NCBI RefSeq assembly: GCF_017654505.1
Contig: NC_054539.1
Location: 65,552,256-65,616,255, forward strand
DNA from: Polyodon spathula
Taxonomy: Eukaryota; Chordata; Actinopteri; Acipenseriformes; Polyodontidae
Direction: 5' to 3'
Length of the DNA stretch: 64,000 nucleotides
The notes under the pieces are model-generated. The model searched no databases, was not told the DNA's origin, and saw only the letters and a list, made by a program, of their open reading frames with translations. Position numbers and translations under genes: made by a program. Of the stretch, positions 25,297 to 36,894 are shown in pieces (position 1 is the stretch's first letter; every line of letters begins with the position of its first letter).

Positions 25297-25750
25297 GCAT
25301 TGTTTGGCCGGACGGGCGAGACGCCATCCGCCAAGGTATTGTTTTTATTTTTAAACACCTTGTAAGAATGCATGACTGTCAGCTACTGATTGTTTAACTA
25401 GCTGACAGTCACGCAGACTTGGTAAACTCGTGCAGACTATGGCCAGAATATAAAAGCCTGCAGCTGTCTGCAATCACAGAAGACTGTGTCAGAGGAGAGA
25501 CGTAAGCCTGTAGAAAAGAGTAGCAATTGTTCTACGTGCTGCCTGAAAACCAGCACGATACTTGTTTATTACTTGTTTATTTATTTGTTTGGCCAACGTG
25601 CCTTTTTGTTTTGTGAGTGTTTTGTTTTGTTTAAACTCTTTTGTTTTTGATTATCATTTAATAAAACACTGAGCGCCACTGCGATTCAGTTTCACCCGCC
25701 AGTCACTGTTTGGAAGCTGGGTTTCTGGTCCGACGAGGTTACGATTCCAT
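25220..25750 (+). mobile_element. Putative solo LTR
   Basis: The stretch starts TGTGGTGGAGTG. A TATA region (AATATAAAAGCCTGCAG) lies near 25446 and a polyadenylation signal (AATAAAACACTGAGCG) near 25660. A GT/T-rich tract separates them, as in a U3-R-U5 layout. An (ATT)n run at 25246-25296 has expanded inside. No internal retroelement genes adjoin it. The ends are approximate because target duplications are not clear. Confidence 0.55.
25246..25296. repeat. (ATT)n microsatellite
   Basis: ATT units with one break, inside the putative LTR. Confidence 0.9.
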
Positions 25751-26138
25751 ATACACACACTCACATCGCTCGTTCGTAAAACCTTTCGGATTTTTTCAGC
25801 ACCAAATTTTGTATCATATAAATACAAAAGGTGAATCTCACCTAGTTTTCACACGTCAGGCCTGATTTTCAGAAGGGGCAAAATAAGAACTAGTTTTCAA
25901 AATTATTTTTAATACCTGATTTATGTAACTAAATCAATTTATATTTTAAGGGTTCAACAGGTGGATACATAACACCGCCCTTCCAAACCTTTGAAAGCCA
26001 TACTGTTTGTTTAGTGACCCAAAACCAAATCCTGCTAATCTACCAGCTAAACATTAACATCCATGTACTTAAGTTTGAGTATATCTGTGGACCAATAACC
26101 ACTAAATACTCACAAGTTGTTTTTTGATATCATACTAA

Positions 26139-26313
26139 ATTCTTCATCAAATAAAGAGCACATTATTTTTTTAATATACATTTAATCTGTGCACAGAAGG
26201 GAAAACCATGAAAGGATGCAACATAGACACCACAAATTACGTGTTCAGGTTTAAATAATGGCACAGATTAAATATATATTAAAAAATAATGTGCTCTTTA
26301 TTTGATGAAGAAT
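26139..26313. repeat. Nearly perfect long inverted repeat (foldback)
   Basis: The left arm 26139-26192 and right arm 26261-26313 are reverse complements over 53-54 bases with one substitution and one T-run indel. The spacer is 68 nt. Arms begin ATTCTTCATCAAATAAAGAG outward and end TTTAATCTGTGC inward. Either strand would form a stable hairpin. It could be a young foldback/MITE element or a hairpin produced by template switching. No coding frame is present. Confidence 0.85.
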
Positions 26314-28934
26314 GCCCGAGGCAACTATCTATTTAGGGGTGTTTTACATCTTTAGTCCAGTTTTGACAGTAAAAACCATTTTGTAAGATTTTGATAATGT
26401 CATCACAGCCTTGACCCCAACTGGAAAATAACAATCACATTTAATTTGTCCTGAGGCTGCTGCTCACAGTTTCAAATGTCACGTTAATGACCTTATGAAT
26501 ATTCTAACAAAGATCAACTTAAACATTACCACATCTTCCAAACAGACAAGCTGTGCACATGTCCCAGCAAACATGGTACACATATAAACAGCAGGTTGAA
26601 CAGATAATTTCATTTTATAAATAAAAGCAGGACATACTGGGAAACCTACGGCCCATATAAATAAAAAGTCGGGGTTTTACTGGCATTGCCCTAAATCCGA
26701 GGTATATCTTCGTTTTCAAGTGATGGGGACAGCACTGGTTGGAAGAATATGTTGAGCATGCACAGTATGCAGTGGTCACACATGAAGTACCAGTATCCAC
26801 AGGACTCCAGGTTTAATAGAAATGCTGCTTTGACATAGAACCATGTCAACAGGAGGCACTTGATTAATGTGTTTCTCATTTCAACATACAATGAGGATTG
26901 TGAATATTAAGGCAAAACATTGTATTAAACAGCCAGTATCATGTCCATGTAAGTTATAACAATACCGGTAAGATGTATCGAACCTTGCTGTGCTGTTTCC
27001 TATCTATCCAGATCACTTGAAATAACTATCAGTACTTTTTCAGGAAAAACTATTAGGAAATGCTTCAGGGCAACTCCGATCCATCCCAAAGCTTGGTAGT
27101 ATGCTTACAATTTCGGCTACAGTCCCAGAATTAGCATCATCATTCTTCACGGCACCGTGCACATCGATAAAATTCAGTTGATGGATCTATGATTCTCACT
27201 CGAGAGTTCCCCCAAGCTAACTTTCACAGATAGTAGCTTCTCAAGTTGCTAGGATACAGTTTGTCTGGCATCACATACCTTAGTGTTCTCTGGGATGAAT
27301 GAACTCAATGGCCTATGGATGTTTTATTTTAAGATACCATTAAAATGTATTTTTTAAATTTTCATAAAATGTCTACTTAACGAAAATTGTATACATTAAA
27401 TTAAATACCAAGACCGCTCTGGTTGTGAGCTGAGGTTACAACAAGGGTTCACTTGTAATCTTGTGTCCTTTTCCTAACCAGAAGCCTGGTCATTCCAAAC
27501 TGTCATTCTGAAATTCTTTGCAGGTTATTTATTAATTTATTTATTATTTATGTTTTGGTGACGTTATTTTAATAATATATATATTAAAAAAAAAACACTT
27601 AGAAACATACGTTTTAACTGTTAAAATATATTTTTGTATAAATGTGTATTGTTATGATTATAAATAGGGCTACAACACTGTCACCTTGATTGGTGCATGT
27701 GTAGACTATATTTAATTTTGTTGATTTTTATCCTTTTATTCTTAACTGTGGTCAGGACCACAGGTCTAGGAAAAGCTTCTTTTCATCAACAAAATTGAAC
27801 ATGTTTCAAACAAACACAATTCTAAGAGCCTATATCGTTACTAGTCATTTTAGTGTTGTTTTCCTCCACTCACACAGTGGCAGTATTTGAATAACAGGGT
27901 ACTTCTGTTGCGATGAGCAGGTAATTTCTGATGTCTGTATTTATTGATACTGGAATTTTATTTCCGGGATGTAAATCAAAAATAAAATTGCGTGAAAGAT
28001 TCGCTCAGGTAACCCAGCAGGAGGCAAGTCTCTCAGAAATGCGAAAATGAGAGAGCAGCAAGATGCAGCAGGAAAACTGTTTCAGGTAAAATTATTTATA
28101 ACTGAAAAAGAACACATCATGAAGGTTAAATTATGACACTGGATCTTTATAGGCACATAATACTACTTCTAAACATAGTTTGAAAGTAAAACCATTATTA
28201 ACATTTAAAAAAAAAAAAACAAAACAAAAAAAAAACATGATACTGTTGTCTACGACCCAGTGCTGTACAATGACTCATTTACAAGCATTGGCGAAGCTGG
28301 TTGAGTTGAAGTAATTTGCTTTCAGCTAGTACTCCTAAATAATAAAAAAAATATGCACAAAATAGGTTCAGCTCACATTATGGAGAACCTCAGATTATAT
28401 TTCAAAACAAGAAAAGGCTTTCCGGTGTGACAGTTTATCATACCCTGCCAGCACATTCCAAGGCATCTTATTTTACAGTAACTGGCAAGGTGTCTGTCCT
28501 CTTAGAGGGGCCTGTGCTGAAGTCTATGATATTTACATTGTGTTATGTAACAACTTCCATAGAATCATCTGCAGTTTGTTAGAAAGACCACAGGATATTT
28601 AGCTGGGAATTAAGGCTGACATAGTTAACTAAAAATGTGCCTACAATCTGGTCTTGAGTTTCAGGTTCTGTTATTTTTGTGTTAGTTCAGTGTAAATGGA
28701 AACTTGGATGTGAATGTGGTTTGAATTAAGTTCACACCAAACTGCAGATCTTGACTGGGGACAACTGCTGGTCTTTGGATCCCTGCAGTATTAGGGCTGA
28801 AAATCCCACTGCCTCATTGCACATCAGCCACCCCCTACTGGTCAGGGTCCCTTTGTCACAGACTTCCCCGGCGAGTTCCATTAGTTAACTAATATCCATT
28901 GCTTTTGTTTGGTGGATGCAAAGAATTGACTGAT

Positions 28935-29135
28935 TTGATGCCTAATGATTTTTCCTCCAAGTTCACTTACAAGCCAGCCACCTTATTACACCCAGGTGCT
29001 CGACAGGTATAGCACGGTAAGCCTCTGAAGAGTTTCTCTGTCCAACCCGCAGAAATGCCTGGGCCAGTCAAATGCCTCTTGTGGGATCCTCAGCCAAGTT
29101 GGAAACTCTAAATCTTCAGGGGTTCAGGTAACCAA
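28935..29135. repeat. 201-bp duplicated segment, copy A (intron)
   Basis: This segment matches 30431-30631 at 196 of 201 positions with no gaps. It lies about 250 bp from the SCARA5 transmembrane exon on the intronic 3' side. It contains CACGGTAAGCC, a donor-like site on the plus strand. Which copy is the source is discussed in the findings. Confidence 0.9.
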
Positions 29136-29381
29136 TATCTCGAAGCGTCAGGTCTTTACCATCCATAAAAACTAAAAGTCAAAAGACCCTAATGTCACAC
29201 TTATTTTTGAATCCAGGGCCTCTTATTCTTTTTATCCAGGATGACAAGAACTAGAAATTCCATTATTTTAACTGCCTACTTCACCAGTTCAGTTTATTTC
29301 AAATTTGTGTTAACCTGACTGGTTACTGGTAGTGTTGTGTAAAAAAATGCTTGCATAGCACCAAAAAAATCACGGACTTAC

Positions 29382-29510
29382 CTGCTATGAAGAGACCAAC
29401 AATACTGAGGAACACAAGTACATACAGAAGCACTATTGCGTACTTGATTGATGATAATGAATTAAGATGAGCACAGCAGTTATCTGTCTTTCTCCTCCTG
29501 TTGGCAGGAC
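29382..29510 (-). CDS. SCARA5: SCARA5 transmembrane exon
   Basis: This 129-nt exon encodes residues 42-83 and contributes to split codons 41 and 84. It begins with a basic cytoplasmic segment (NRRRKTDNCC) that matches the juxtamembrane cysteine pair of the family, followed by NSLSSIKYA. A single signal-anchor helix follows at about residues 64-84 (core VLLYVLVFLSIVGLF). With the basic residues on the N-terminal side and the stalk after it, the topology is type II. The acceptor is CTGCAG just above 29510 and the donor is GCAG|GTAAGT at 29382/29381. It joins the stalk exon through a GTT valine codon and the upstream exon through an AGT serine codon, so frame is kept on both sides. A 201-bp intron segment 3' of it (28935-29135) has a copy in the LINE on its other side. 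Confidence 0.95.
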
Positions 29511-30221
29511 CTGCAGAAGATACAAAAAAAAAAAAAATTACATTTAAGCTGTGACATTTTTATCTGGATTCGATTCCATTGTATATTTGGATTCTGCATG
29601 GGCTTCACAGTACTGTGGTATTCATTACTTACTTGTAAGCATCAGACAAATAGCAAGAAGTCAAAGACCAGTAGATATAAAATGTAGCACACAGAAATAT
29701 AGCATTGGTGTTAAGAGTTTAATCCATAAGGGGGATCACGTGACCTTTGTGAATGATGGCTGCGTAGAAAATCTTCTCGCCCCCCTCTTGTTTATTTTGC
29801 TATTATAAAATATTAAAACTCAGTTTTCTACTTTCACCCATCTGACATAACCAGGACGTTGAACTCGTTGAAAAAGAGACCTACATCGTACCCTTCTTCT
29901 CCAACCAAGGGGGAAAAGAGCAGAGTCGATTCGGATCCAACCTCCATCGTCTAGGCGTGCATGTCTCAGACTCGTCAGTATTTCAATCATATATTGTCCC
30001 GTATTGAAAACATGGACCTCGAGACTTCCAGGATTACCACTGTGCGAGTTTTTGTCCTTTATCCAATAATTCAAGACTCTTAAGACGGATCTGACTGTGC
30101 TCCCAACATCTGTGATCGGTAACAAGAGAGCTATTACAGCATGTGAGGCCAGGATGGACCAGATAGAGGCTAAGATGGCAGACCTGGAGGACAAAAAGGG
30201 AGATGAGGTATCTAACCCCAT

Positions 30222-30306
30222 TGATTTTCTACCTAAAACTCTCCCACTGTGGTTCCCGACCTTGACTGGTTGGGAACCATAGTCAGAGAGTTTTAGACAG
30301 AAAATC
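30222..30306. repeat. Imperfect 40-bp-arm hairpin inside the LINE ORF1
   Basis: Arms 30222-30261 and 30268-30306 are nearly reverse complementary (TGATTTTCTACCTAAAACTC against GAGTTTTAGACAGAAAATCA, continuing inwards to GGTTCCCGACC/GGTTGGGAACC) around a 6-nt loop. An arm this long inside a coding region suggests a template-switch inverted copy made after or during insertion. Confidence 0.8.
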
Positions 30307-30400
30307 ATTGAGATTATGCGTGCTGACCGTGCATACTCCGACCAGTCCAAATCAAGGGACAGGCCTCGCACTCTTATTTTCAAACTGTTGAGGTACTCGG

Positions 30401-30669
30401 ATCATCAGGCAGTGTTTTAGGCAGCCAGTGTTGATGCCTAATGATTTTTCCTCCAAGTTCACTTACAAGCCAGCCACCTTATTACACCCAGGTGCTCAAC
30501 AGTTATAGCACGGTAAGCCTCTGAAGAGTTTCTCTGTCCAACCCGCAGAAATACCTGGGCCAGTCAAATGCTTCCTGTGGGATCCTCAGCCAAGTTGGAA
30601 ACTCTAAATCTTCAGGGGTTCAGGTAACCAACCAATAACCAATCATCAGGCAGTGTTGTAGGCAGCCAG
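30401..30669. repeat. 201-bp copy B inserted in the LINE, with 28-bp flanking repeats
   Basis: LINE sequence 30401-30428 (ATCATCAGGCAGTG...) recurs at 30642-30669 with one mismatch. Between them lies copy B (30431-30631) of the intron segment at 28935-29135, plus a short CCAATAACCA filler. The flanking repeats look like a target duplication longer than the usual LINE range. Confidence 0.85.
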
Positions 30670-33600
30670 AATGCCTTTCAGTCTATTAGGGTTTACCCAG
30701 ACTACAGTAACATCATGGCTCAGCGCCGCAGGGCCTTCTCCCACCCCATCGCCTTCGCTCGTTCCACAGTTCCTCCTTTATCCAGCGACTCTTAAGATTC
30801 ATCATGGCTCTATGGATCACCTCTTCTAGTCTCCTGATGATGCCCAGGCCTTTCTGGACTCCCTTGGCCCTGCTGGCCTACCCCAGGAACAGTCCTTCTC
30901 CCATGTCCCTGATGATGAGACTCACACGGATGAAGAGATGATGAGTGTCTCTACTGCACGTCGCCTAGATCTTGGCTGATTACTACACCAGTATGGGAGT
31001 TTCTCTTTTTGGCTGCTGCCTGCTTGCAACAATGTGGATTATCTGCAGTGACTGTGGGACTTTTTTTGTTAATTTCATGCTGTGTTTTCCCTGTTCACCA
31101 GTGTCACGAGCATTTAGGATCTTGCATGACATTGTTTTTTTTTTTTCTCTGACCTGTATATTTATTTTGTACTTTCTTGCAAATCGATCTCTGATCTCTG
31201 ATTTTGTTTTTGATATTACTGATATAAAGGAGTTGTCTTGTAATGTGCAGAGGCTTAACTCTCCCAACAAAGGGGTTTGCTGTCTTGATCTTTTGCATAG
31301 AATAAAAATAGATATTGCTATGGTGCAAGAGTCTCACTTTAAACATTTTATTAGCTGATTTTATTGCGCTGTAGTTTTCTCGATTTTAATTCTGATTCAG
31401 TGAATGACCCTCGTATCTTATGGGGGACAATAAAGGGCTTTATTAGAGACTCTGTTCCACTGTTTGCCAGTAATCTCAATAAACAATTTTTGAGCAAAAT
31501 TGAAGAGCTGGAAGCCAAATTAGCTATTTTAGAACATACTCTACAGGGGTCTTTTTCTGAAAGCATTGCACTCAAATTGGATATTACTAGGAAAGAGCTC
31601 AATCTGTTACTCAGGCGACATGCTGAGTTTCTCATTCACAGGGCTAGGCAGAATTATTTTTTTCATGGTAGCAGAGAGTCACCTTCTAGCTTTAAGGCTT
31701 TGTAATAACAAATGTCTCGCAGACATTTCAGTTATCAAAACCACGTAAGGTAATATCGTATTTGATTCACTCTTGATAAAAACTGAGTTCCGCTCCTTTT
31801 ATTCTAAATTATATAGTTCTGATATTACATATGATAGTGACAAATGTGATCAGTTTCTTCAAAGCCTTCAATTGCCGCACATCTTGGATGACGAATCAGC
31901 TGCATTGGGAGCTCCAATATCTTTGGAGGAGATGAGAGAGGTGGTGTAAGATATGAAAAAGAGCAAATCTGCAAGTTTTGATGGCATACAGCATGAAATT
32001 TTTCTTACTTTCTGGAACCAATTGGGACCTTTGTTGCTGTAGACGATGCAGGCTGCTATATAGAGAGGTTCTTTTCACAGAGATTTAATAAATCTATTAT
32101 ATCTGTATTACTGAAGAAAGAGAAGGACCTCTCTCTTTGTGTTAGCTATCGCACTTTATTGTTCATAAACACGGACGTTAAATTACACGCCAAGTTGCTC
32201 TCTTGTAGACTTGAATCAAATGAATCCATCATGATCAAACAGGATTTATTAAGACTCGATTGGCGACAGATAACATTCGCTGCCTCCTTCATGTTACACA
32301 TAACGCTATGGACATCGAAGCCTTGTGTGCGGTCCTTTCACTAGACGCTGAGAAAGCTTTTGGCTGTCTGGAACGGATCTCTGGTCTGTCCTAGAATACA
32401 TGGAATTGGGGGCATAGTTTATCAAAATGATACAAATTTTATATGTGGATCCCTTGGTGATGGTGCTCACAGGCACAAAATGCTCTCAGGGCTGCCCTCT
32501 CTCCCTGTTGTTGTTCTCTTTCCCTTGAGCCACAACAAAGGGGTTGGTCTCCACACTTTATACTTACCTATTAAGAGTCTCTTATATACCATTGGCGACT
32601 GATGCTATTTGGAATAGGGACATAACTTCTGCAAATGTAGACATTTGCTGGGATAATGTTTGGGATAATCTATGCTGTGCTTCCAAAAACCCTAATCACC
32701 AGCTGATTCATTTAAATTTTATTCACAGAATAAATCTAACCCCGCGGAGACGATTCCAGATGAAACTCACTGATACCCCGATGTGTGCGCTTTGTCCTCG
32801 GGTCGCCATGGTAGTTTTTTTCATATGATTTGGGAATGTCCGAATGTAGCTATATTCTGGGATAGAGTTCATTCAACTTTATCCACTATACTTGAGGAAA
32901 TCTATTCTTGTTCTCCTTTCGTCCTTTTGTTGAATGATGAACAATAAAGTTTAAACATCAGGCAAATTCAAGTCAAAAAGCCTTACCAGGCCCCTTACAA
33001 AAGGTCATTGTCAGTCACACATATAAAAGCATACACATCATTATACTAACAACACTTACATGGCAGTAAAAATAATCAGACCGCTTAGGTCATAATTGGA
33101 TAACATTGGTCACATACTAAGCTGTTTTATGGTCTGTACATTCCATTAGTGTACATGACCACAAAAAAGTAAAGAACCAAAATATTCTCAGCACAATTAA
33201 AGGGAGACCATTCATTTTTAACAAAGCTAATATAACAGACGATGACCTTAATGTTTACAATTAGAATAATCATAATACATTATACAATACCAGGTAACCC
33301 TGAAACACAAGTTTCTAAAAGTCCTAATGAAGTTTGACTATAATACTGGCATATCAGTGAGGGGGGACATTTCAACCTGACATCCTGTAATTTAAACCCA
33401 AAATGATAAGAGAGGAACGTTCACTATTTTATATAGTTTTTAAACTACAGTCCAAATAGCATACCTGTAAAAGTTCTAAACATATAAAAGAAACAGATTT
33501 CTGTCTTTATTTTGTTTCAGTTCATTTAACAGCTCTGGTCCTTCCAAACCCTCTGTAACGGAATGTTAATATAGACCTAATGATTTTGTTTTCTTTTTAA

Positions 33601-34599
33601 TATAGTCATACATTATGAAGTACAAGTTAAACAGCATCGGTAATGAATAGCAGTCCACCAGGCTGTTCAATATGGTTTTAACTATTTGGTGCATGGTTTT
33701 CATTTCTTTTGATGGATGATGTAATGTCAGTGCAGAGGGGAGTCAGATTTTTGTAGCACATATACTGTAGTTGGAAGAAAGCACTGACATTACCCGTTAC
33801 AAAGGCCATAACCAGACAAATGCTCCATTCTAATAAAAAAAAAGAAAGAAAAACACAGCTGCTTTGTACCAAAAAAAAAAAAAAAAAAAGCAATATTTCA
33901 CTGCTGGCTAAGCAGTGTCAAGTTAGTCTGTGCTTACAAGAAACAAAACATTGTCCTTCGCAGTTAGAGTTAGTAATGTTATTGCGACACAGAGCTGCAG
34001 CCTATGGTTCTGGGTTGAGATCTTTGGCAGATTAATTTGTGTTGTGAATACATTTAACTTTTTCCTTCACTGAAAACCTGTTGCTGAAGATAACCTCGTC
34101 AGATTAAATAGTAGCCTGCCTGGTGCAGACGTGCTATAGTGAGTTAAAATCTGCAGAGCATACTGTCTGAAGCTGAAGGTTTCCTGGCATTGTAAACCTC
34201 GCTGAAAAAACATTTATGTGAAGCATAAAGATGTTTGTTTACTTTATTTCATGCAGCACTCAACTTTTCAGTTGTTTAAACAGTTATGAGACCAATGGGA
34301 AAATCTACTCTCCCTAATTACTTTGTAAGGCTTTTCGAACTAAAGGAGAGACCGCTGTTTGTTAATGGAAACTTTTACAATGAGAAAAAAAAAATCTTGG
34401 AGATCTATAAATCTGTTAAGATATGTACCCAGGAATATGTAAAAAAAATATTTTTTTTTAGTGAATTAATGTTGATGCTTTGAATTAAGTTAACCAGCAG
34501 CTACATCACAGGCTGCTGTGTTTGTTTGTGTGTGAGTTATATGTTTTTAAGACGTGTAGACTTGTTGTATCCTGTACTACTTTTTGATCGGTTTGTTCC

Positions 34600-34820
34600 T
34601 GAATACAGCTATTTTGATTAAACTTACCCGAAGAAGACTATCTGATCATTATTAAGAAGAAAACAAACATTACATTTAGCAAGCCCAGCCAGGAGGCAGA
34701 ACGTGTTCTATATTAGTACTCTGTTTGTACCTGAATAAAAGTCTTTTGATTAAACTTGTCCGAAGAACTTACCTGCAGAAGACTATGATTATTATTAAGA
34801 AGAAAATTAACCTTACAACT
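34600..34820 (+). repeat. Duplicated LTR-like 3' tail
   Basis: Two related units lie in tandem. Each reads CTGAATA(C/A)A..CT/ATTTTGATTAAACTT, then CCGAAGAA, GAAGACTAT and ATTATTAAGAAGAAAA, and ends near an ACATT or TTACA. The second contains an AATAAA signal near 34734. This resembles the R-U5 end of an LTR duplicated with about 130 bp spacing. No internal retroelement genes are visible. Confidence 0.45.
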
Positions 34821-36763
34821 TCATTTTAAATGCGTAACCAGACATTCATTAACGAAAGAAAGAAACTCTAAAGTTGGTCCTAATGCATGTTATTGTTTCC
34901 TGATGAGGAGACTGATTTTTTTTTTAAAGTTAAAGCAACACATTTGCCACACTTTCCTCCTCTTTGAGGTCAGATGAAACGAAATTTCCACTGAATTTGT
35001 TTTTCGACAATTTCACCTCATTATCAATTATTTAGCTTTTGAAGTATATCAAAGCCAATGAAAATAGTTACAATGAAGGTACAGAACAGCAAGCCAAATA
35101 TCACTAGTAGTGCAGATGTTGTTAGTGGACAACTGCGATCCAAGAGGTCAATCGAAGACCTGTCTACTACCCAGCATTCCGAATTTAAAGATCCAGTAGA
35201 CATCTTTCAAAGAAGAGCAGGTGTGTAAACCAACAAGATACAGTTCAAACCCTAATTAACATATTTAAATGAAAAAAAAAACTGAGATCTAGACCTTTTA
35301 AGAGTCCAGCCATGCTGAAAGTGTTAAATACTTTATTTTAATATAAACGTAGATATATTGATTGGACGCCACCTGTGTAAGGAGATTGTGTCTGTAATGT
35401 AAAAGCTTGTCACAACAATACAACCTAGACCCATTTGATTCCTTACCCTACCCCACTTTACTTTGATGTCTCCAGGAAGCAACAGACAAAAACACTTTTA
35501 AACAAACTAGTTTGAGCTCTATACATTTGGCTCCTGATAGCTCTTAAGCAGCCCACAAAGACAATTTTGAAATCTCATTGTTATCACTGCATTTGGGAAA
35601 AGTCACATGTAGCTTCATCAGAGAGGAAAAGGGATATTAGCCTCCAAAACAAGGTTATTTTTTATTTTCTTGTCTTGTATCCCTTGTATGTCTTGTTTTG
35701 GTTTCTTTCCTATGCATGATCTGCAGTACAACAAATAAAATATAGTAACACTCTCTTACTTGTTATGTCAAAAATGATACTATCCAAATTCCAAAGATAC
35801 ACTATACATATAGATGTAATTTTAGACATTGTATATTTTATTATATAGTGGTGTGGTAGTGTCCCTATAGTTAGGGTTTCACAGTGGATTCTATGTTAAA
35901 CTCACATTTTTGCCCTTTAATAACTTTTGACGGATTTGCCTGAAGATCAGTATGCACTGTCCTCTGGGGTAGATGTGGAAAGCAGCGCTGCAGCCGCTTG
36001 TGTGGGTTTTGAGATAGTGAAAAAATGCAAAAAAAGGTAGAGAGCGGTAGAACACGCTAGTGTGACTTAGTATACCTGTGTTTGTTTCGGGTAAAAATAT
36101 GAATCCATTCAAAAGTTAGTCACATTTTCATCCCCCATTGTTTTCAATGGGATTTCCACTTTTTCCACAACACAATCTGACATTCTCTATACCTTAAACT
36201 GAATAACGGTAATACCAGGTTTCATAACAATTGGATAAACAGTTCTGGACATGAAAAGTGACATATGCATGTACATATGACCACCTCTACTACGACATCC
36301 CCTCCGCAAGGGGTTAACAAGGTTTTGTAAAACAAACTGAAGTATGTGGAATGATGCTGTGATGCTATAACAACATTGCATTCGACCTGCACTAAGATCC
36401 AGCTGTTAAAAACAATCCGTTGGCATACTGTGGCGTGCACAGATCTGTGCATAGCCTAGAAAATATTTGTCAAAATACCTGCAATGTTCTCATCTTCCAT
36501 GGCATTTACAATGTGATGAAAACTAAAGCACTTTCAATTGTGGTTTGCGTTACATTTCCCCAGTTGAAAAACCACTGCAGTACAACAAGACCGAAACTAA
36601 ATTAGGTAGAAAGTTATATTGTCTTGCCAGTAAGTAACCTAAAGTGTCCTAGAAACTGAAGTTTTGTGTGGCAAATGATCTCTTCCAAGTAGCATTCAAG
36701 CAAGTAGTTGCACTCATGGCTTCAGTTAATAAAAAAAGACAATTACTACTGTAGATTACTTAC

Positions 36764-36894
36764 TTTCGTCACAGAGATTCAGCTTGGACAGGCTTCTACT
36801 GTTGATGCCATCAAAACCTTCTTCGTTAAAAGATACATTTTCCCGCTCTTCACAAGAGCTCAGGTACATAGCCTTAGTCTCCATTTAGCATCTA
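36764..36894 (-). CDS. SCARA5: SCARA5 first coding exon
   Basis: This exon carries the start codon (A at 36884) and 40 complete codons of the N-terminal cytoplasmic tail, plus one base of codon 41. The tail starts METKAMYL and ends with FDGINSRSLSKLNLCDE, which matches the conserved start and the FDG..SLSKLNLC block of known SCARA5 proteins. The donor is GAAA|GTAAGT at 36764/36763. The acceptor is TTTTTTTAG just above 36894, leaving about 10 nt of 5' UTR, so at least one non-coding exon must lie at higher coordinates. The start context is good (A at -3, G at +4). An upstream ATG at 36891 opens a 5-codon frame that overlaps the true start and stops at 36874. The 36893/36892 AG is an alternative acceptor. 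Confidence 0.93.
36874..36891 (-). promoter_or_regulatory. Overlapping upstream ORF at the SCARA5 start
   Basis: ATG CTA AAT GGA GAC TAA begins 7 nt before the SCARA5 start codon and overlaps it in another frame. If the acceptor at 36895 is used, this frame is in the mature leader. Such overlapping frames can reduce translation of the main frame. The sequence is clear, and the effect is inference. Confidence 0.4.

Larger units (their letters stand above)
29728..32950 (+). mobile_element. L1/Tx1-type LINE, decayed
   Basis: ORF1 remains include a coiled-coil stretch (30139-30200, RMDQIEAKMADLEDKKGDE), the block SRDRPRTLIFKLLRYSD near 30350, and then IRVYPDYSNIMAQRRRAFSH near 30690, typical of L1-type ORF1. 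ORF2 begins with the endonuclease (NVQRLNSPNKG, then DIAMVQESHFK at 31310). Most of the endonuclease is deleted. Linker and reverse transcriptase follow in several frames: LNLLLRRHAEF, then DQTGFIKTRLATDNIRCLL, SLDAEKAFG and RQGCPLSPLL in frameshifted pieces. The YADD block is missing. The C-terminal part keeps a CxxC...H...C zinc-knuckle-like cluster (CALC, then MIWECPN near 32840). It contains an insertion at 30431-30641 and a hairpin at 30222-30306. Confidence 0.85.
29511..36763. other. SCARA5 intron between first coding and transmembrane exons
   Basis: The intron is 7.25 kb. Its left part is the L1/Tx1 LINE. 32951-34590 is AT-rich DNA with A-tracts at 33871-33889 and no gene. 34590-34820 holds a duplicated LTR-like tail. 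34821-36763 has no recognised gene. Confidence 0.6.

Noticed and set aside
28040..28085. Plus-strand exon ending TTTCAG|GTAAAA
   Set aside because: The frames carry stops and the acceptor is weak. There is no link to the candidates at 6846 and 7691.
29820..30383. Long minus-strand open frame of 187 codons
   Set aside because: It is antisense to the LINE ORF1 remains and includes the hairpin. It has no recognisable domain and is explained as a shadow.
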